Assembly: GCA_036435485.1 (NCBI GenBank)
Contig: CM071599.1
Coordinates: 209,287,178-209,351,177 of the forward strand
Direction of reading: 5' to 3'
Length of the DNA: 64,000 nucleotides
Source: Saposhnikovia divaricata
Lineage: Eukaryota > Streptophyta > Magnoliopsida > Apiales > Apiaceae
Shown here: positions 33,701 to 44,809 of the stretch, piece after piece
Numbering within the stretch: the stretch's first letter is position 1
Layout: each line of letters begins with the position of its first letter
The notes under the pieces: model-generated
Told to the model about the DNA's origin: nothing
Databases searched by the model: none
Seen by the model: the letters and a program-made list of their open reading frames with translations, nothing else
Made by a program: the position numbers and the translations under genes

Positions 33701-35487
33701 TATTAATAACGATGTCCAACTTGAGTTTTGAATTTTGTTTTAACCTATTTTTTTCTCGTGAATGTTTATATTATATTTGCAGTTTTCAGATTCTATATCA
33801 TTTGCTATGGATAAGATTGATGAGCAATCCTATCTAGGTTGTATGAAAATTGGCAACCATTCTTCTCACAAAGCTCTCATAATACTCAATCGGAATCAAT
33901 TGAAATATTTGAAGGAATCTACATATGAGGCTTGCATCAAAAGAAACCCAATTTTGCTAAAATCAGAATTTTTAATAGAGTCCTCCTTATCCCGCCACAT
34001 GTCAGTTGTTGATCCTGTTATCCCGATAAAAGTATTATTCGAACGTAAGTTGAACGACTTTAAAAAAACTTCAAGTTCTTCATCGAGTTTTGATAGAGAA
34101 AATTGGTGGAGATTCATCCGTGAATCGTTTCACTCAATTTTTAGGTAATTAAGTATTTACTTTCTTTATTATTCAATTTCATTCTTGTGTTTTGGAAGTA
34201 GTTTTGTATAATTTTGTTTATTTGTAGGGAGGTAATGCGTGGATTGTTTGCCATTCACTCGGCAGAAAAGGTGTGTGGTGATGTGGACAGATATGTTTAT
34301 GTCACTGAGAATGAAGAAGGGAGGATCTTTTATGCTGGTGGCGATAATTTTTCAAAAGCTAAAGCTGAGAAAGATGTACAAGATGTTGTGTCTATTATGA
34401 AAGATGTCATCACATTAATCTGCCCAAGACCAAAAGAAGATAAGTTTGCTTGGATGATCCATCAATTTAAGTTTGATTACAAACTTCCAACGGAATTGAT
34501 CCACTTCTTCCTTAAACTAGAAGATAACAAAGTGTAAGTAAATAATATTTCTCAACTTTTTCCACATATTCCCCCCCTTTTATTCTGAATTAGATATCAA
34601 ATTAAAAGACACTCTGTAGTTCAGTTGTTCCTTAATAGTTTTAAAAAGCATTTGGATCTTGTTATCTTATATATCTTTGGCGAAAGTGGATTATTGATAT
34701 TTGCACCGCAATTTATTTGTTTTATTAACAATTATATAAGATGTGATTACGTTTTTTTTGTTCAGTTTAGATGAGAAAGAAGGTTTTGAGAAGATTACAA
34801 CGTGGTTGATAGATCCTCCGTACTTCTGGCCAGTTGATCATGAGTTCCATTGTATCAAGTTTCTAGTCGAAGCTTTCAGGAGGAAATTGATTGAAGAAAC
34901 GTCATTTGTTGATTTTTTTACAACTTACAACGAGCTCAAGGGTTGGAGGATAAAGGCCAGCAACAACGCCCTTCTCAATGCTATTTACTGTTATGAAGGC
35001 GACTATCATTATCTCTTTGGTAATGAAACAAGAGCCATCAACTTTGTGCATGCAGTTATGAATCATGCAAATGATAGAGACTATGATTATCTCCGCGGTC
35101 CAGATGTAACCAATGTTTTCCTTCCGTTATTTATTTATTTTTCAAATAAATGTTCTATTCTCAGCTGTTGGAGTATTCGTTAAATATTTCCTATCTATGC
35201 AGACCTTGTCCCGTGATGAAATTTCTCAACTAGTTGCAAAGGTTCTTCCTACTATATACATGGCTATATATGATGCTGTGATTGACTATGCAAAGGTTAT
35301 AAGGTGATTACTTATCCCTTATTTTGTATCTAATTCACATCTTTAATTTCCTTCTAAAGGAAAGAAGTGAGTCACTTCTTAATATGTTACCAGCCATTGT
35401 TAATATTTCCAATTTAACAGTGTCGATCTTGATGCACTTTTCCAAGCTTTGAAAAAATGCTCAAGTTACCGCCAGGAATATTGGTGA
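27762..35487 (+). CDS. Putative pseudokinase-KEN (IRE1/RNase L-like) protein, 11 exons
   Basis: Exons: 27762-28023, 32692-32773, 32902-33112, 33220-33273, 33381-33434, 33540-33593, 33783-34144, 34228-34533, 34766-35105, 35203-35303 and 35421-35487. All introns are GT-AG and the phases agree, giving 630 residues; stop TGA at 35485. Residues 21-39 are Lys/Arg-rich and NLS-like. Residues 150-239 include acidic sequence and 18-residue repeats. Residues 340-450 resemble a kinase C-lobe: IFREVMRGLFAIHSAEKVCGD sits where HRD should be and YAGGDNFS where DFG should be, so catalysis is unlikely. Then DPPYFW (478-483) matches the HPFFW-type junction to a KEN nuclease domain; INFVHAVMNHAND (553-565) aligns with its catalytic helix. 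The Asn is kept but the catalytic His appears replaced. The family call is inference; exon structure is well supported. Confidence 0.7.
28038..28561 (+). repeat. Left LTR of the intron-1 copia element
   Basis: 524 bp. A block starting TTCTATATTTGGACTAATTA occurs twice in tandem (about 28110 and 28198). The right LTR has it once, so the duplication arose after or during insertion. Confidence 0.92.
29653..30500 (+). pseudogene. Remnants of copia gag and RNase H
   Basis: 29653-29883 encodes a gag N-terminus (PVLNGTNFKSWKENVMLVLG). It has no gag zinc knuckle, and protease, integrase and most of reverse transcriptase are gone. From about 29950 a short acidic linker leads into SKPGMDHWIVIKWVIRYL, then, after a stop, YSNSDFVGCVD and IRTNSMLADPLIY. 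This is the normal order of the RNase H end of copia pol. Several stops interrupt it. The element cannot supply its own enzymes. Confidence 0.8.
31058..31492 (+). repeat. Right LTR of the intron-1 copia element
   Basis: 435 bp, TGTTAG...CTAACA, followed by TACTA. Nearly identical to the left LTR. Confidence 0.93.
31498..32691 (+). other. Remainder of intron 1
   Basis: Non-repeat intron sequence. A stretch at about 32040-32335 has better base balance and 97-98 codon open frames on both strands (for example KALNHWYTRGQDETT on plus). I do not recognise either, and the frames overlap the same DNA, so I treat it as non-coding or an old insertion. Confidence 0.4.
33077..33593 (+). repeat. Tandem duplication of a 54-bp exon with its intron
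   Basis: Exons 4, 5 and 6 (33220-33273, 33381-33434, 33540-33593) are each exactly 54 bp and encode VEADKxTSDVAQKTxxxV. The end of exon 3 (IEAAQKTTELV) is a fourth, partial copy. The introns are copied too (GTAATTTTAATAAGTTTT..., ending ATAAATATTAG), with a period of 159-161 bp. All three exons are phase 0, so any number can be spliced in without a frameshift. Confidence 0.92.
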
Positions 35488-36400
35488 GTATTCAGATTCA
35501 TTGTACTGTGTACTAGCTGATTTAACATTCTTGACTTCTGCTAAATTGGTAAATTTGACCAGAACACAGACCAGTCATTGCGGGACGAATGGAGTGGGAC
35601 ACTACTGGTGTGAATCGTCATTTCTGAAAGTGGGACACTACTGGTGTGAATCGTCATTTCTGAAAGTGTGGTTAAGGGGATCGACATTAAAATTAATTTA
35701 TAACATCTTCAAACAATTATTTATGTAATTTATTTTATTTGGTGTAATTTATGGGCTAGGCCTAACTGAACATGTATTGCCTTAAGCCCAAGTTGGTAAT
35801 TGACATCTTGACAAATGGAAGAGTATGGAGACACATGATCAATAGATGATAAGGTTTTATTGGATTTTTTCATGTGCACTTTGAAAATGTTATAAATTCA
35901 GCTCTCTATTTGAATCTTTATCAGGGGCTTGTTGCATATTTACCAGTGTATGAGCATCAATAGACCTTAAGGACAAGTATCTATTATTATATGCATTTTA
36001 CTGTACTTGCTTATAGTGTACTACATGGGAGGTAATTCATTATGCACCAAGTAATAATGAAATATAATTCATTAAATAGGATTCATGCACCAGCAATATT
36101 ATGCTCTATATAGAGACTCTGGGAGGTTTATTTGTTTGTTGTGTAAGATATTATGAGTTGTCTATTAAGTGCTTTAAGTTCTCCCCAAGTAATACTAGAG
36201 ACATGATTTCTTGATAATAAACATAAAGCTATTGAAAATCCTGACTTATGGTATAACTTAGGTATTTTTAATTTATTAATATATGAATGATACTGATTCA
36301 CTGATTAAGATTTATATAATTAGTGATTTTTTATCCTGGTCATATAACTGCTGCTGCCTGAATTATATATTTTAGATGAAAATATCTGCTATTTTGTTTT
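35488..36400 (+). other. 3' flank of the KEN-like gene
   Basis: Presumed 3' UTR and downstream DNA. A 36-bp tandem duplication GTGGGACACTACTGGTGTG... lies at about 35595-35666. The stop codon overlaps a perfect donor-like G|GTGAGT (35484-35489), so a longer spliced product cannot be excluded, but I found no convincing further exon. Confidence 0.45.
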
Positions 36401-36769
36401 TGTAACAATTAAGCTTGAATTTGTAATTTTAAAGACTAGATTAAAACAGAAATTTGCAGGAAGGAAAAGTTAATAAGGGAAAACACTGTTTCATTTCTTA
36501 GATGCCTTTTCAAAGAAGAAAGGTAGTGGATATATATGGGTGCCAATTCCCTCCACTATTTCCTAATTAACGAAATTAAAAAAGAAACAATTACTGCAAC
36601 TTGCACTATGTTTTCCCTACACGTGTGACTCATGTGTTCCAGATATTTCCACCCAACAATACGCTGTCGTTCCATGACTTGTCTGGTCAACACACTTGGT
36701 CAATAACTTGATAAATAGAAACAGGGCAATTGAGTCTATTATCACTTCTTGACATTGCCCCTTTCTTGA

Positions 36770-38066
36770 GCGGCGTTGTCCTCAACGACGAATTGGGGGT
36801 AGCTCCAGCGAAGCATATCATAATCAACCCACGAAGCATCCTCTAGAGGCATCCCTTCCCATTGAACGAGGATGGAGACGACAGCAGAGTTGTTCCGATT
36901 AATCAGACGTCTGTCCAAAATCTTGGTTGGGTAAGCCGGAGAAGGAAAGTCGACGGCTGTTGGAGGGTCAATCTGGGTGAATTCCCCTGAGCCAATCTTC
37001 TATTTTACTAATGACACGTGAAATGTATCATGGATCTTTGCTGTAGCTGGTAATTGTAATTGGTAAGCCACCGCTCCGATTCGCTTCAAGACTTTGTAAG
37101 GACCGAAGTACCGAGGAGTGAATTTGCTGTCCTTTAGGTCTTTCATAGAGGTTTGTTTAAAGGCTTGAAGCTTTAAAAAGACTTCATCTCCCTCATTAAA
37201 TTCGCGTTCAGTTCTTCGTTTATCAGCATAAAGTTTCATTCTTTCTTGCGCTTTTTGCAGGTTGGTCTTGAGAAGCTTATGGATCTCAGTTCTCTGTTGG
37301 AGGAAGGTGTTCACACACTCATTTGAAGATTTACCGGCCTGGTGATAGTTAAAGCTGGGAGCTTGGCGTCCATAGAGGGCCATGTAGGGAGTCATGTTAA
37401 TGGGGAGTGGTGGCTGGTGTTGTACCACCACTCAGCCATGGGAAGCCATCGAAACTAGTTGTTTGGCCGCTGGTGAGTTAAGCAACGAAGATACATCTCA
37501 AGGCATTGATTCAACCGTTCACTCTGCCCGTCGGACTGAGGATGATACACAGTAGTCAACCGTGAAGATGCTCCCAGTTTCTTGAAGAGTTCAGACCAGA
37601 ATTGAGAGGTAAATATCTTATCTCGGTCTGTAATTATAGCACTTGGAGGCCCATATAGTTTGAAGACATTATCTAACAGCAATTGTGCGACTTGTGATGC
37701 AGAAAAAGGATGTTGTAAAGCAAGGATGTGGGCATACTTGGTGTACTTGTCGATGACTACCAAGATGGTATCTCGACCATGTGACTTTGGCAGCGATTCA
37801 ATGTAATCCATGGTGATGGTGCTCCAAGCCTGCTCAGGAATTGGAATTGGTTACAAAAGACCGGGGTAAGGTACGTGTTCGCCTTTGCACCTTTGGAAAA
37901 TTTCACAGCTTTGCACCGAGTTCGTTATATCCTTAGTGAGTGTTGGCCACCAAAAGTAAGCACTGATTCGTTTAATAGTGGTATTTATGCCCGAGTGCCC
38001 CCCTTCAGTTCCTCCATGTAGATTGTTAAAAATTTGCTGCCTTATCTCTCCTATTTGACCCACCAC
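36770..38066 (-). pseudogene. Ty3 integrase and chromodomain, with stops
   Basis: The zinc-binding part has GHSGINTTIKRISAYFWWP and SCEIFQRC. The core shows the catalytic series in MDYIESLP, ITDRDKIFTSQFW and HPQSDGQSERLNQ. The distal part has the GPY/F motif (PRYFGPYKVL) and FHVSLVK, and then, past a stop, a chromodomain-like segment (VQWEGMPLEDASWVDYDM, about 36945-36800). Stops near 37855 and 37453 and around 37000 prevent expression. The chromodomain would target heterochromatin, so this is a chromovirus. Confidence 0.85.
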
Positions 38067-38568
38067 GAGCCTTCCTCCATTGTAATGTTATTTGCTGTTC
38101 TGCGAAATCAAATCCCACTGGACTCACTTGCTTCAACCATTGAATGCCTAATATGGCATCATATCCCTCTAGAGGTAAAACGAAAAAATCTGAGGCAAAC
38201 TCTGTTGAACCCATTTTCCATCTAAGGTCTGTTATTCTTCGATTACATTGAGTGATGGACCCATCCGCTAACGATATTTTCATTGCAGGACACGTTTCGG
38301 TGTGCATACCCAACTGCTTGACCAATGTTTGAGATAAGAAGTTATGTGTGGAGCCCGTGTCCACCAGCATGGTCATAGATTTATTCTTGATCATTCCCTC
38401 AAGTTTGAGGGTGTGAATTCCCTGAGTACCCTGCAGAGCATGTACTGACACTTCCCCTCCTTCACTATCTTCTGAGCATATCTCTATTTCAGGTTCAAAC
38501 TCTTCCTCCCCTACCATCAAAAATAGCTGTGGCTTAAGGCACTTGTGTCCTCGAGTATACCTCATCAC
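38060..38568 (-). pseudogene. Ty3 aspartic protease, joined by deletion to integrase
   Basis: It continues from the second half of the zinc knuckle (YTRGHKCLKPQLF). The aspartic protease motif MLVDTGSTHNFLSQ and GYDAILGIQWL are present. Soon after ITLQWRKA the homology stops. Reverse transcriptase and RNase H are missing, and integrase begins within a few tens of bases. Confidence 0.85.
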
Positions 38569-39904
38569 AATTATAACATAACCCCTTCTCCCTCCTTTGT
38601 GCCATTTCCTGAGGTGAAATCTTCTTGATCTCTGGCCATTTGGTCTGATTACTTGACTTCCCTGTTTCTTTCAAGTTTTGTGGAGTGAATTTTGAACTTA
38701 GTCCCTCCAAGGCCCCTTTCTGATTATTGCCTTGTACCTTTACTGGTACACGAACTCTCTTCTCTAACAACTCAATAAACACCTCCTGTTCACGAGCTTT
38801 ATCCATTGCTTCTGCCAATGTTCTGGGTTTATAAACATACAAAGCCTGTTGTATATCAGCTCTCAACCCACTGAGAAAGCTTGACAAGTAGAAGTCATCA
38901 GTTTGTAGCATGTGCCTTGCCATCACATAACCCCTTAATTCTTCAAATTCAGCAATATAAGCCTTGACAGTACTGGTTTGGACCAGTTTATTGAATTTTC
39001 CCACTAAATTCTCCTGATTACCCGAAGAGAAACGTTGCAGCAACTGCTCTACTAAGGTCTCCCATGTAAGGGTTGTTTGTTCCTGTTGTAGTGTATGAAA
39101 CCAGTAATCTGCCTCTCCTTCCAGATACAAAGAAGCAAACACCACTTTGGTGTAGGTGTCCATTCTAGGGTTTAATGTGAAAAACTTGCTAGCCTTGATC
39201 ACCCAGCTTCGAGCATTACTTCCGTCGAATTTTGGAAATTCAACCTTAGGTAGCTTATAAGGTGTGCCCATTCCAGATCTGTACGCATTATGATCTCCAC
39301 TATGGTTAAACGCACCCGTAAAGGTACCTGGAAGATGGTTGGGTTGATATTGGTGGTGAAACGGAGTAACTGGTCGAGTTGGTCCCAACGTGGTACTGAG
39401 GTAGGGCAGAGATATAAGGACTGGGTTACGTGGGTTTGGATGAATCGTTGTATAATTCATCGGGTTTGTATATGGATTGTGTGTAAACATGGGTGTAGTA
39501 TGCATGATTACAGGGGGTGTAGACATAGTTGGGAACTGTTGTGGACTAGTTCCCCCAAACTGTATATGTGGTGTGGCTACTTTAACATGTGGTGTGGCAT
39601 GTAAATTTGTGGAGGAAGCTGAATTACGTACTGAATTACTTGGAGTTGGTGAATTACCTGTAGCTTGTGCTTTAATGGTGTCCACCAGATCTCTGATTTG
39701 TGTTGTCAGATCATTCCTATCTGACTTCATTTCAACTGCCAAGGAATTAAATCTTCGCCCCATTTCCGTTACCTGTGAAGCCAGATCTGCCATTTGTAAT
39801 TTATATTCATTCTCTTTCGGTAAATTACCATTTCGCACATCTTCTAGGTGTGATTCAAGTATTTTCAGCTCTTTTTCATGTTTAGCTAGAGATGGCCCAG
39901 CCAT
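38534..39904 (-). pseudogene. Ty3 gag
   Basis: 456-codon frame starting MAGPSLAKHEKELKILESHL just after the primer-binding site. A coiled-coil-like N-terminus, then a low-complexity Thr/Pro-rich linker, then a retrotransposon gag domain (KVEFPKFDGSNARSWVIKAS, EGEADYWF, LLQRFSSG). It reaches the zinc knuckle (CYNCDE), where the frame shifts; the remaining TRGHKC half is read in the next frame. The nucleocapsid motif is thus broken at about 38560. Confidence 0.88.
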
Positions 39905-40276
39905 GCTCTGATACCAGTTGTAACAATTAAGTTTGAATTTGTAATTTTAAAGACTAGATTAAAACAGAAATTTGCAGGAAGGAAAAGTTAATAAGGGAAA
40001 ACACTGTTTCATTTCTTAGATGCCTTTTCAAAGAAGAAAGGTATTGGATATATATGGGTGCCAATTCCCTCCATTATTTCCTAATTAACGAAATTAAAAA
40101 AGAAACAATTACTGCAACTTGCACTATGTTTTCCCTACACGTGTGACTCATGTGTTCCAGATATTTCCACCCAACAATACGCTGTCGTTCCATGACTTGT
40201 CTGGCAACAAACTTGGTCAATAACTTAATAAATAGAAACAGGGCAATTGAGTCTATTATCACTTCTTGACAGTTTT

Positions 40277-41513
40277 GAACTAAAAACATGGAGTTGGAGC
40301 TCATAACTAACTTGAATCAACTAACATGAATCTGGATGTCGATGGAAGTAAGATATCCTTGTTTTTTATCTGCCGTTCAGATTATCTGGATAACAATATT
40401 TTATCTGAGATGTCACATATTAGCTACGTTTCCCTAATCTAATAATACTTTTCTGAGCATTTGGTACCGCAACCTGATATTGATATTCTGCAGATAGTTG
40501 GGCGATGGTAATTCTAAAATTCAATTTCTTTCTGCTGATCGTTCTATCCAGCTCCAGCTTCGGTTCATCTGGGAGTTAGTTAGATCTTATATATTATCAT
40601 GCTGTTCTCCTTTCGAGAAACCTTTTAGTTTAGATGTATCATGTTTTGCGTATCATATATCTTGTTTTTTAGACTTTCGTTACTTATATATTGTCTGTTA
40701 AGCCCTCAGAGACTCAAAGCTAGTATATGAGTTATGACATGATATAAATTTCTGCCTCGTCAATACTTTCACGAATCATATTTTTTCAATGGGTGTATAT
40801 GAATTATATTGCTTGTTATTTTTAACTGCATTTGAGTGATGATATTTTATTTTGTTTTAGTAGTTATAATTTAGGGTAATATATAAAAAGTCATCACTGG
40901 TATTTTACAAGATGTATTCTCATTTATGGGAAGTGCATTTGAGTTGACAAAACTGGACATTGTCATCTGTCCAAAAGCATTCAACATGTAGTGTTTAAGA
41001 TTACATGATCAGAGGTATGTTACATGAGTTGTATGGTGTGCGCATACATGACGGCACATTCTGGTTAAGCTGAGCTATTATTAAGGTGTAGGATTGTTTC
41101 TGTTCTCCAACCAGTTAAGTAGTTGAATTGTTTCTAAATTTGCCTCGTTATAATTTTATGGAATTATTTCATCAGAAAGCAAGCAGTTTCAGTAAAATTG
41201 GTTTGGGTATTATACTACACACTGATAATTCGTCACATATTAAACTGAATACAACATCAATTATCTCTTTTATGGAAAATGTCTATGATATTTCATCTTT
41301 ATTATTTATTTATGTTTTTCTGTCTTATCTCTATCTCCATTACATTATTTCACTGACGAAGGTTGGGAGAAGGAAGAGGTGAAGCTTTGCAACATTTAAA
41401 TGAGAACTCTGTTCTTTCTGCTAAAACGGAAAGTGTCGGAGACTCTATTACCCCGACTCTTCGTTGTTTACTAGTGTATCCGTGTTGGACACTTGACACT
41501 CAGACATGGGTAT
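40277..41513. other. Spacer between the Ty3 and copia elements
   Basis: AT-rich. The longest frame (84 codons near 41128) resembles nothing I know. A word like GTGTTGGACACTTGACACTC (about 41481) recurs in altered form beyond the copia element (44868-44880), suggesting that element split an older repeat. Confidence 0.4.
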
Positions 41514-41984
41514 TGTTAAAGTCTAATATGTTAGGTGTTAAAGTCTAATATGTTAGGCTAGTCATATTTGAAGGCTTGACATTAACAAACATGTATGTAA
41601 GCCATGATGTCATTTGATTGTTTTGTAGCCTATAAATAAGGCATTTGTTTGTTGTAAATAACAAGCTTCATATTAGCAATACAAGAGTTCCTTTTTCTCT
41701 TATATTGTTTCTTGCTTCCAGCATATACATATATGTTTTTTCATGGTATCAGAGCTATAGGCTCAGTTCATCAGTTCTTCCGCTGCCACCTCCATTGATT
41801 CCGGTCACAGTCGTCAACAAGTTTAAAGGTTCTGTATTTCCAGAACTGATTTGTTCCGCTACCCATTCCGGTCTTCCACTGCACCTCATTGCCTCAACAA
41901 GTGCACACACTGTCTTTACAATACAAGTAACACAAGATTCAGTTATTATGTATACATCATAAGAAGTAGCATAGGCTGTTTACA

Positions 41985-42290
41985 AACTCAAGTTGGTTTT
42001 TTCAACCATCTAAAGTTTGAGGGGGGTGTTAAAATATTATCTCATTGTACTGATTTTCTACATAGCACTAAAGAAGTTAGGTAGAAGTTGTTGACTTTCT
42101 TGCATAATTTCATACCTAATCTCCCACCATTTTCCTTGTTTTATGCTTGCTAGCTCTCATTTATGCTGCTATTTAAGGAATACATCTCCTTTGTAATAAG
42201 CACCTCATTCACAATGTAATCTTTAAGTTCTTCTCGGTTGTAACCTCATGTTTTGTTATTATTATACAATTTTTGTAGTCTTTTTATTAC
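41985..42290 (+). repeat. Extra polypurine tract and partial LTR inside the copia element
   Basis: CAACCATCTAAAGTTTGAGG (42003-42022) and the G run match the genuine 3' end at 44560-44582. TGTTAAAATATTATCTC then begins a different LTR-like sequence ending by about 42290. It is a 3' end where a 5' leader should be, so the element is recombinant. Confidence 0.65.
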
Positions 42291-42319
42291 TCTCCTGCAG
42301 TCTTCTTTTTTATCAAAGT

Positions 42320-42760
42320 TCTTGTCCTTACACATCACAACAAAATGGTCGTGCCGAACGCAAACATAGACACATTCTTGATAAAATTCGAGCTCTTCTC
42401 ATTTCTTCTTCTTGTCCCGAATTCTTTTGGGGGGAAGCTGCATTAACTGTTGTTCATACAATAAACATGATTCCTTCTCCAGTCATAGATAATGTGTCTC
42501 CTTATGAAAAATTGTATGCAAAACCACCTTCATATGATACCCTTAAGTTTTTTGGTTCAGCATGTTTTGTTCTTCTTCCTCCACATGAAAGAACAAAACT
42601 AGAACCTCGTGCCGTCTTTGTTATTTTATTGGGTATGGTAGTGGTAAAAAAGGATACCATTGTTGGGATCCTACCTCTCAACGATTTCGAGTCTCTCGTA
42701 ATGTGACATTTTGGGAACACAAAATGTCCTCATCTATGTAAGATTTTAAAATCGACACTT
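42320..42760 (+). pseudogene. Copia integrase, C-terminal part
   Basis: The frame opens with YTSQQNGRAERKHRHILD, which holds the third catalytic residue (E in AERK). FFGSACFVLLPPHER follows. A frameshift near 42640 moves to KKGYHCWDPTSQRFRVSRN and FWEHKM. A stop lies near 42738. The zinc domain and the first two catalytic aspartates are absent. Confidence 0.82.
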
Positions 42761-44575
42761 CTTCTAGCATCTCTCACTTTACAGATCCTTTTGTTGATCT
42801 ATATCCCAGTGATGACTATGTCGACTCGTCAACATCTACTAACACAGTTCCTACAAATTCTCCAATTGAGCTCATACAACCATCCCCAGCTACAAATGTT
42901 CCTCCAACAGAAGTTCAGTCTGAGGATTCTAGTGATGTTTCTCCCACTCCGCCATCTCTTTCAGATGAACATGCTCATCGCTCTACTCGGGTAAGAAAGC
43001 CTTCTGTTCGACTAACTGATTATCATGTTTATTTTGCTATACAATCATTACATGAGCCTCAATCATATAGAGAGGCGAGTGTTAACCCTCTTTGGTAGAA
43101 AGCAATGGAAGAGGAACTTCATGCATTAGACAAAACTCACACTTGCGATTTAGTAACTTTGCCTTCTGGTAAAACAGCAGTGAGTTGTCGATGGATCTAT
43201 AAAATCAAAACAAAATCTGATGGTTCTATTGAAAGATATAAAGCTCGTCTGGTTGCTAGAGGCTTTACTCAAGAGTATGGCATTGATTACGAGGAAACTT
43301 TTGCACCAGTTGCTCGTCTCACATCTGTTCGAAGTTTACTAGCTGTTGGAGCATCAAAACACTGGGATATGTGGCAAATGGATGTCAAGAATGCCTTTCT
43401 CAATGGAGACCTACATGAGGAAGTTTATCTCAAACCTCCTCCAGGTTTTTCCCACTCTCCAAATCAAGTGTTCAAGCTTAACAAGGCACTTTATGGTCTT
43501 AAACAAGCACCTCGAGCTTGGTTTGAAAAATTCAGCAAAATTGTTCAGCAGTTGGGATTTTCTTCAAGTCCATATGATCATGTCCTTTTTATACGAAGAT
43601 CTGAACGAGGAATTGTTTTGCTTCTTCTATATGTGGATGATATGATTATTACTGGAGATGACACCATAGGTATTTCTGAACTCAAACAATTCCTCAGTCA
43701 ACAATTTGAGATGAAAGACCTTGGTACTTTGAGCTACTTCTTGGGTCTTGAGGCCTCTTCTGTTTCCACTGGATACATCTTGTCACAAGTCAAGTACGCA
43801 TCTTTTGTTAAAATCTAGAATCAGTGACACTAAGATTACTTCTACGCCTTTGGAATATGAGGTTAAACTTAATGCTGAAGATGTTGAAATTCTTAGCAAC
43901 CCTACATTATATCACCAGTTGGTAGGAAGTCTGATTTATCTTACTGTCACTCATCCTGACATTGCTCATGCTGTTCATATTGTTAGTCAATTTATGGCAG
44001 CTCCTCGCACTCCTCACTATACAGTTGTCCTTCACATACTTCGTTATGTCAAAGGCACCATCTTTCATGGATTACATTATGCATACAACTCATCACTTGA
44101 GTTACATGCCTATTCTGATGCTGATTGGGGTGGTGATCCCACTACCAGATGTTCCACTACAGAATTTTGCTTCTTTCTGGGTGACTCACTTATCTCTTGG
44201 CCCAGTAAGAAACAATCCCTTGCCTCAAAATCCAGTGCCGAGTCAGAATATCGAGCTCTGGCTGACACCACGCAGGAATTAATTTGGCTACGATGGTTAC
44301 TTGAAGAAATGACTGTAACTCATTCTCCGGCCACTATTATCTACTGTGATAGCAAAAGTGCCAGGGACATTGCTCACAATGATGTCTTTCATGAACGTAC
44401 AAAACATATAGAGATTGACTGTCATTTCACCCGGCAACAGGTTGCAAAAGGAACGATTCGTCTTCATGCTATCCCTAGTGCAGATAATGTTGCAGATATT
44501 TTCACGAAATCTCTTCCTCCTGGTTCATTTCGTGATTGCAAACTCAAGTTGGTTTTTCAGCCATCTAAAGTTTGA
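42740..44575 (+). pseudogene. Copia reverse transcriptase and RNase H, frameshifted
   Basis: A linker rich in Ser/Pro, then a stop at 43096-43098, then reverse transcriptase from 43105: KARLVARGFTQEYGIDYEET, WQMDVKNAFLNGDL, the YVDDM catalytic box, and LSYFLGLE. A small deletion near 43800 shifts the frame. The second frame (to 44575) carries RNase H: YSDADWGGDPTTRCSTTEF, ASKSSAESEYRALA, YCDSKSARDIAHN, KHIEIDCHF. It ends a few bases before the polypurine tract. The reverse transcriptase motif is intact in sequence but the polyprotein is broken in several places. Confidence 0.9.
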
Positions 44576-44809
44576 GTGGGGGTGTTAAAGTCTAATATGT
44601 TTGGTGTTAAAGTCTAATATGTTAGGCTAGTCATATTTGAAGGCTTGACATTAACAAACATGTATGTAAGTCATGCTGTCAATTGATTGTTTTGTAGCCT
44701 ATAAATAAGACATTTGTTTGTTGTAAATAACAAGCTTCATATTAGCAATACAAGAATTTCTTTTTCTCTTACATTGTTTCTTGCTTCCAGCATATACATA
44801 TATGTTTTT

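Larger units (their letters stand above)
36401..40271 (-). mobile_element. Ty3/gypsy chromovirus lacking reverse transcriptase
   Basis: LTRs 36401-36754 and 39919-40271 begin TGTAACAATTAAG and end CTTCTTGACA, with a 5-bp target duplication GTTTT (36396-36400, 40272-40276). On the minus strand a primer-binding site TGGTATCAGAGC follows the right LTR directly. A polypurine tract AAGAAAGGGGCA precedes the left LTR. Order: gag, protease, integrase, chromodomain. Reverse transcriptase and RNase H are absent, deleted near 38070. By eye the LTRs differ at about half a dozen positions, so this is older than the intron-1 copia element. Confidence 0.95.
41514..44809 (+). mobile_element. Mosaic Ty1/copia element, inactive
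   Basis: Left LTR about 41514-41740 and right LTR about 44583-44809. Both start with a doubled TGTTAAAGTCTAATATG phrase and end near CATATACATATATGTTTTT. The left is followed by TGGTATCAGAGC (41744-41755). The right is preceded by the purine run GAGTGGGGG. I found no target duplication. Between them gag, protease and the first half of integrase are missing. Instead a second polypurine tract and LTR start appear at about 42008-42027. Confidence 0.85.

Noticed and set aside
35488..35728. A further exon after the KEN-like gene's TGA, since the stop overlaps a donor-like GTGAGT
   Set aside because: No downstream acceptor joins to a frame with domain similarity; the plus frame here is a tandem-duplicated sequence.
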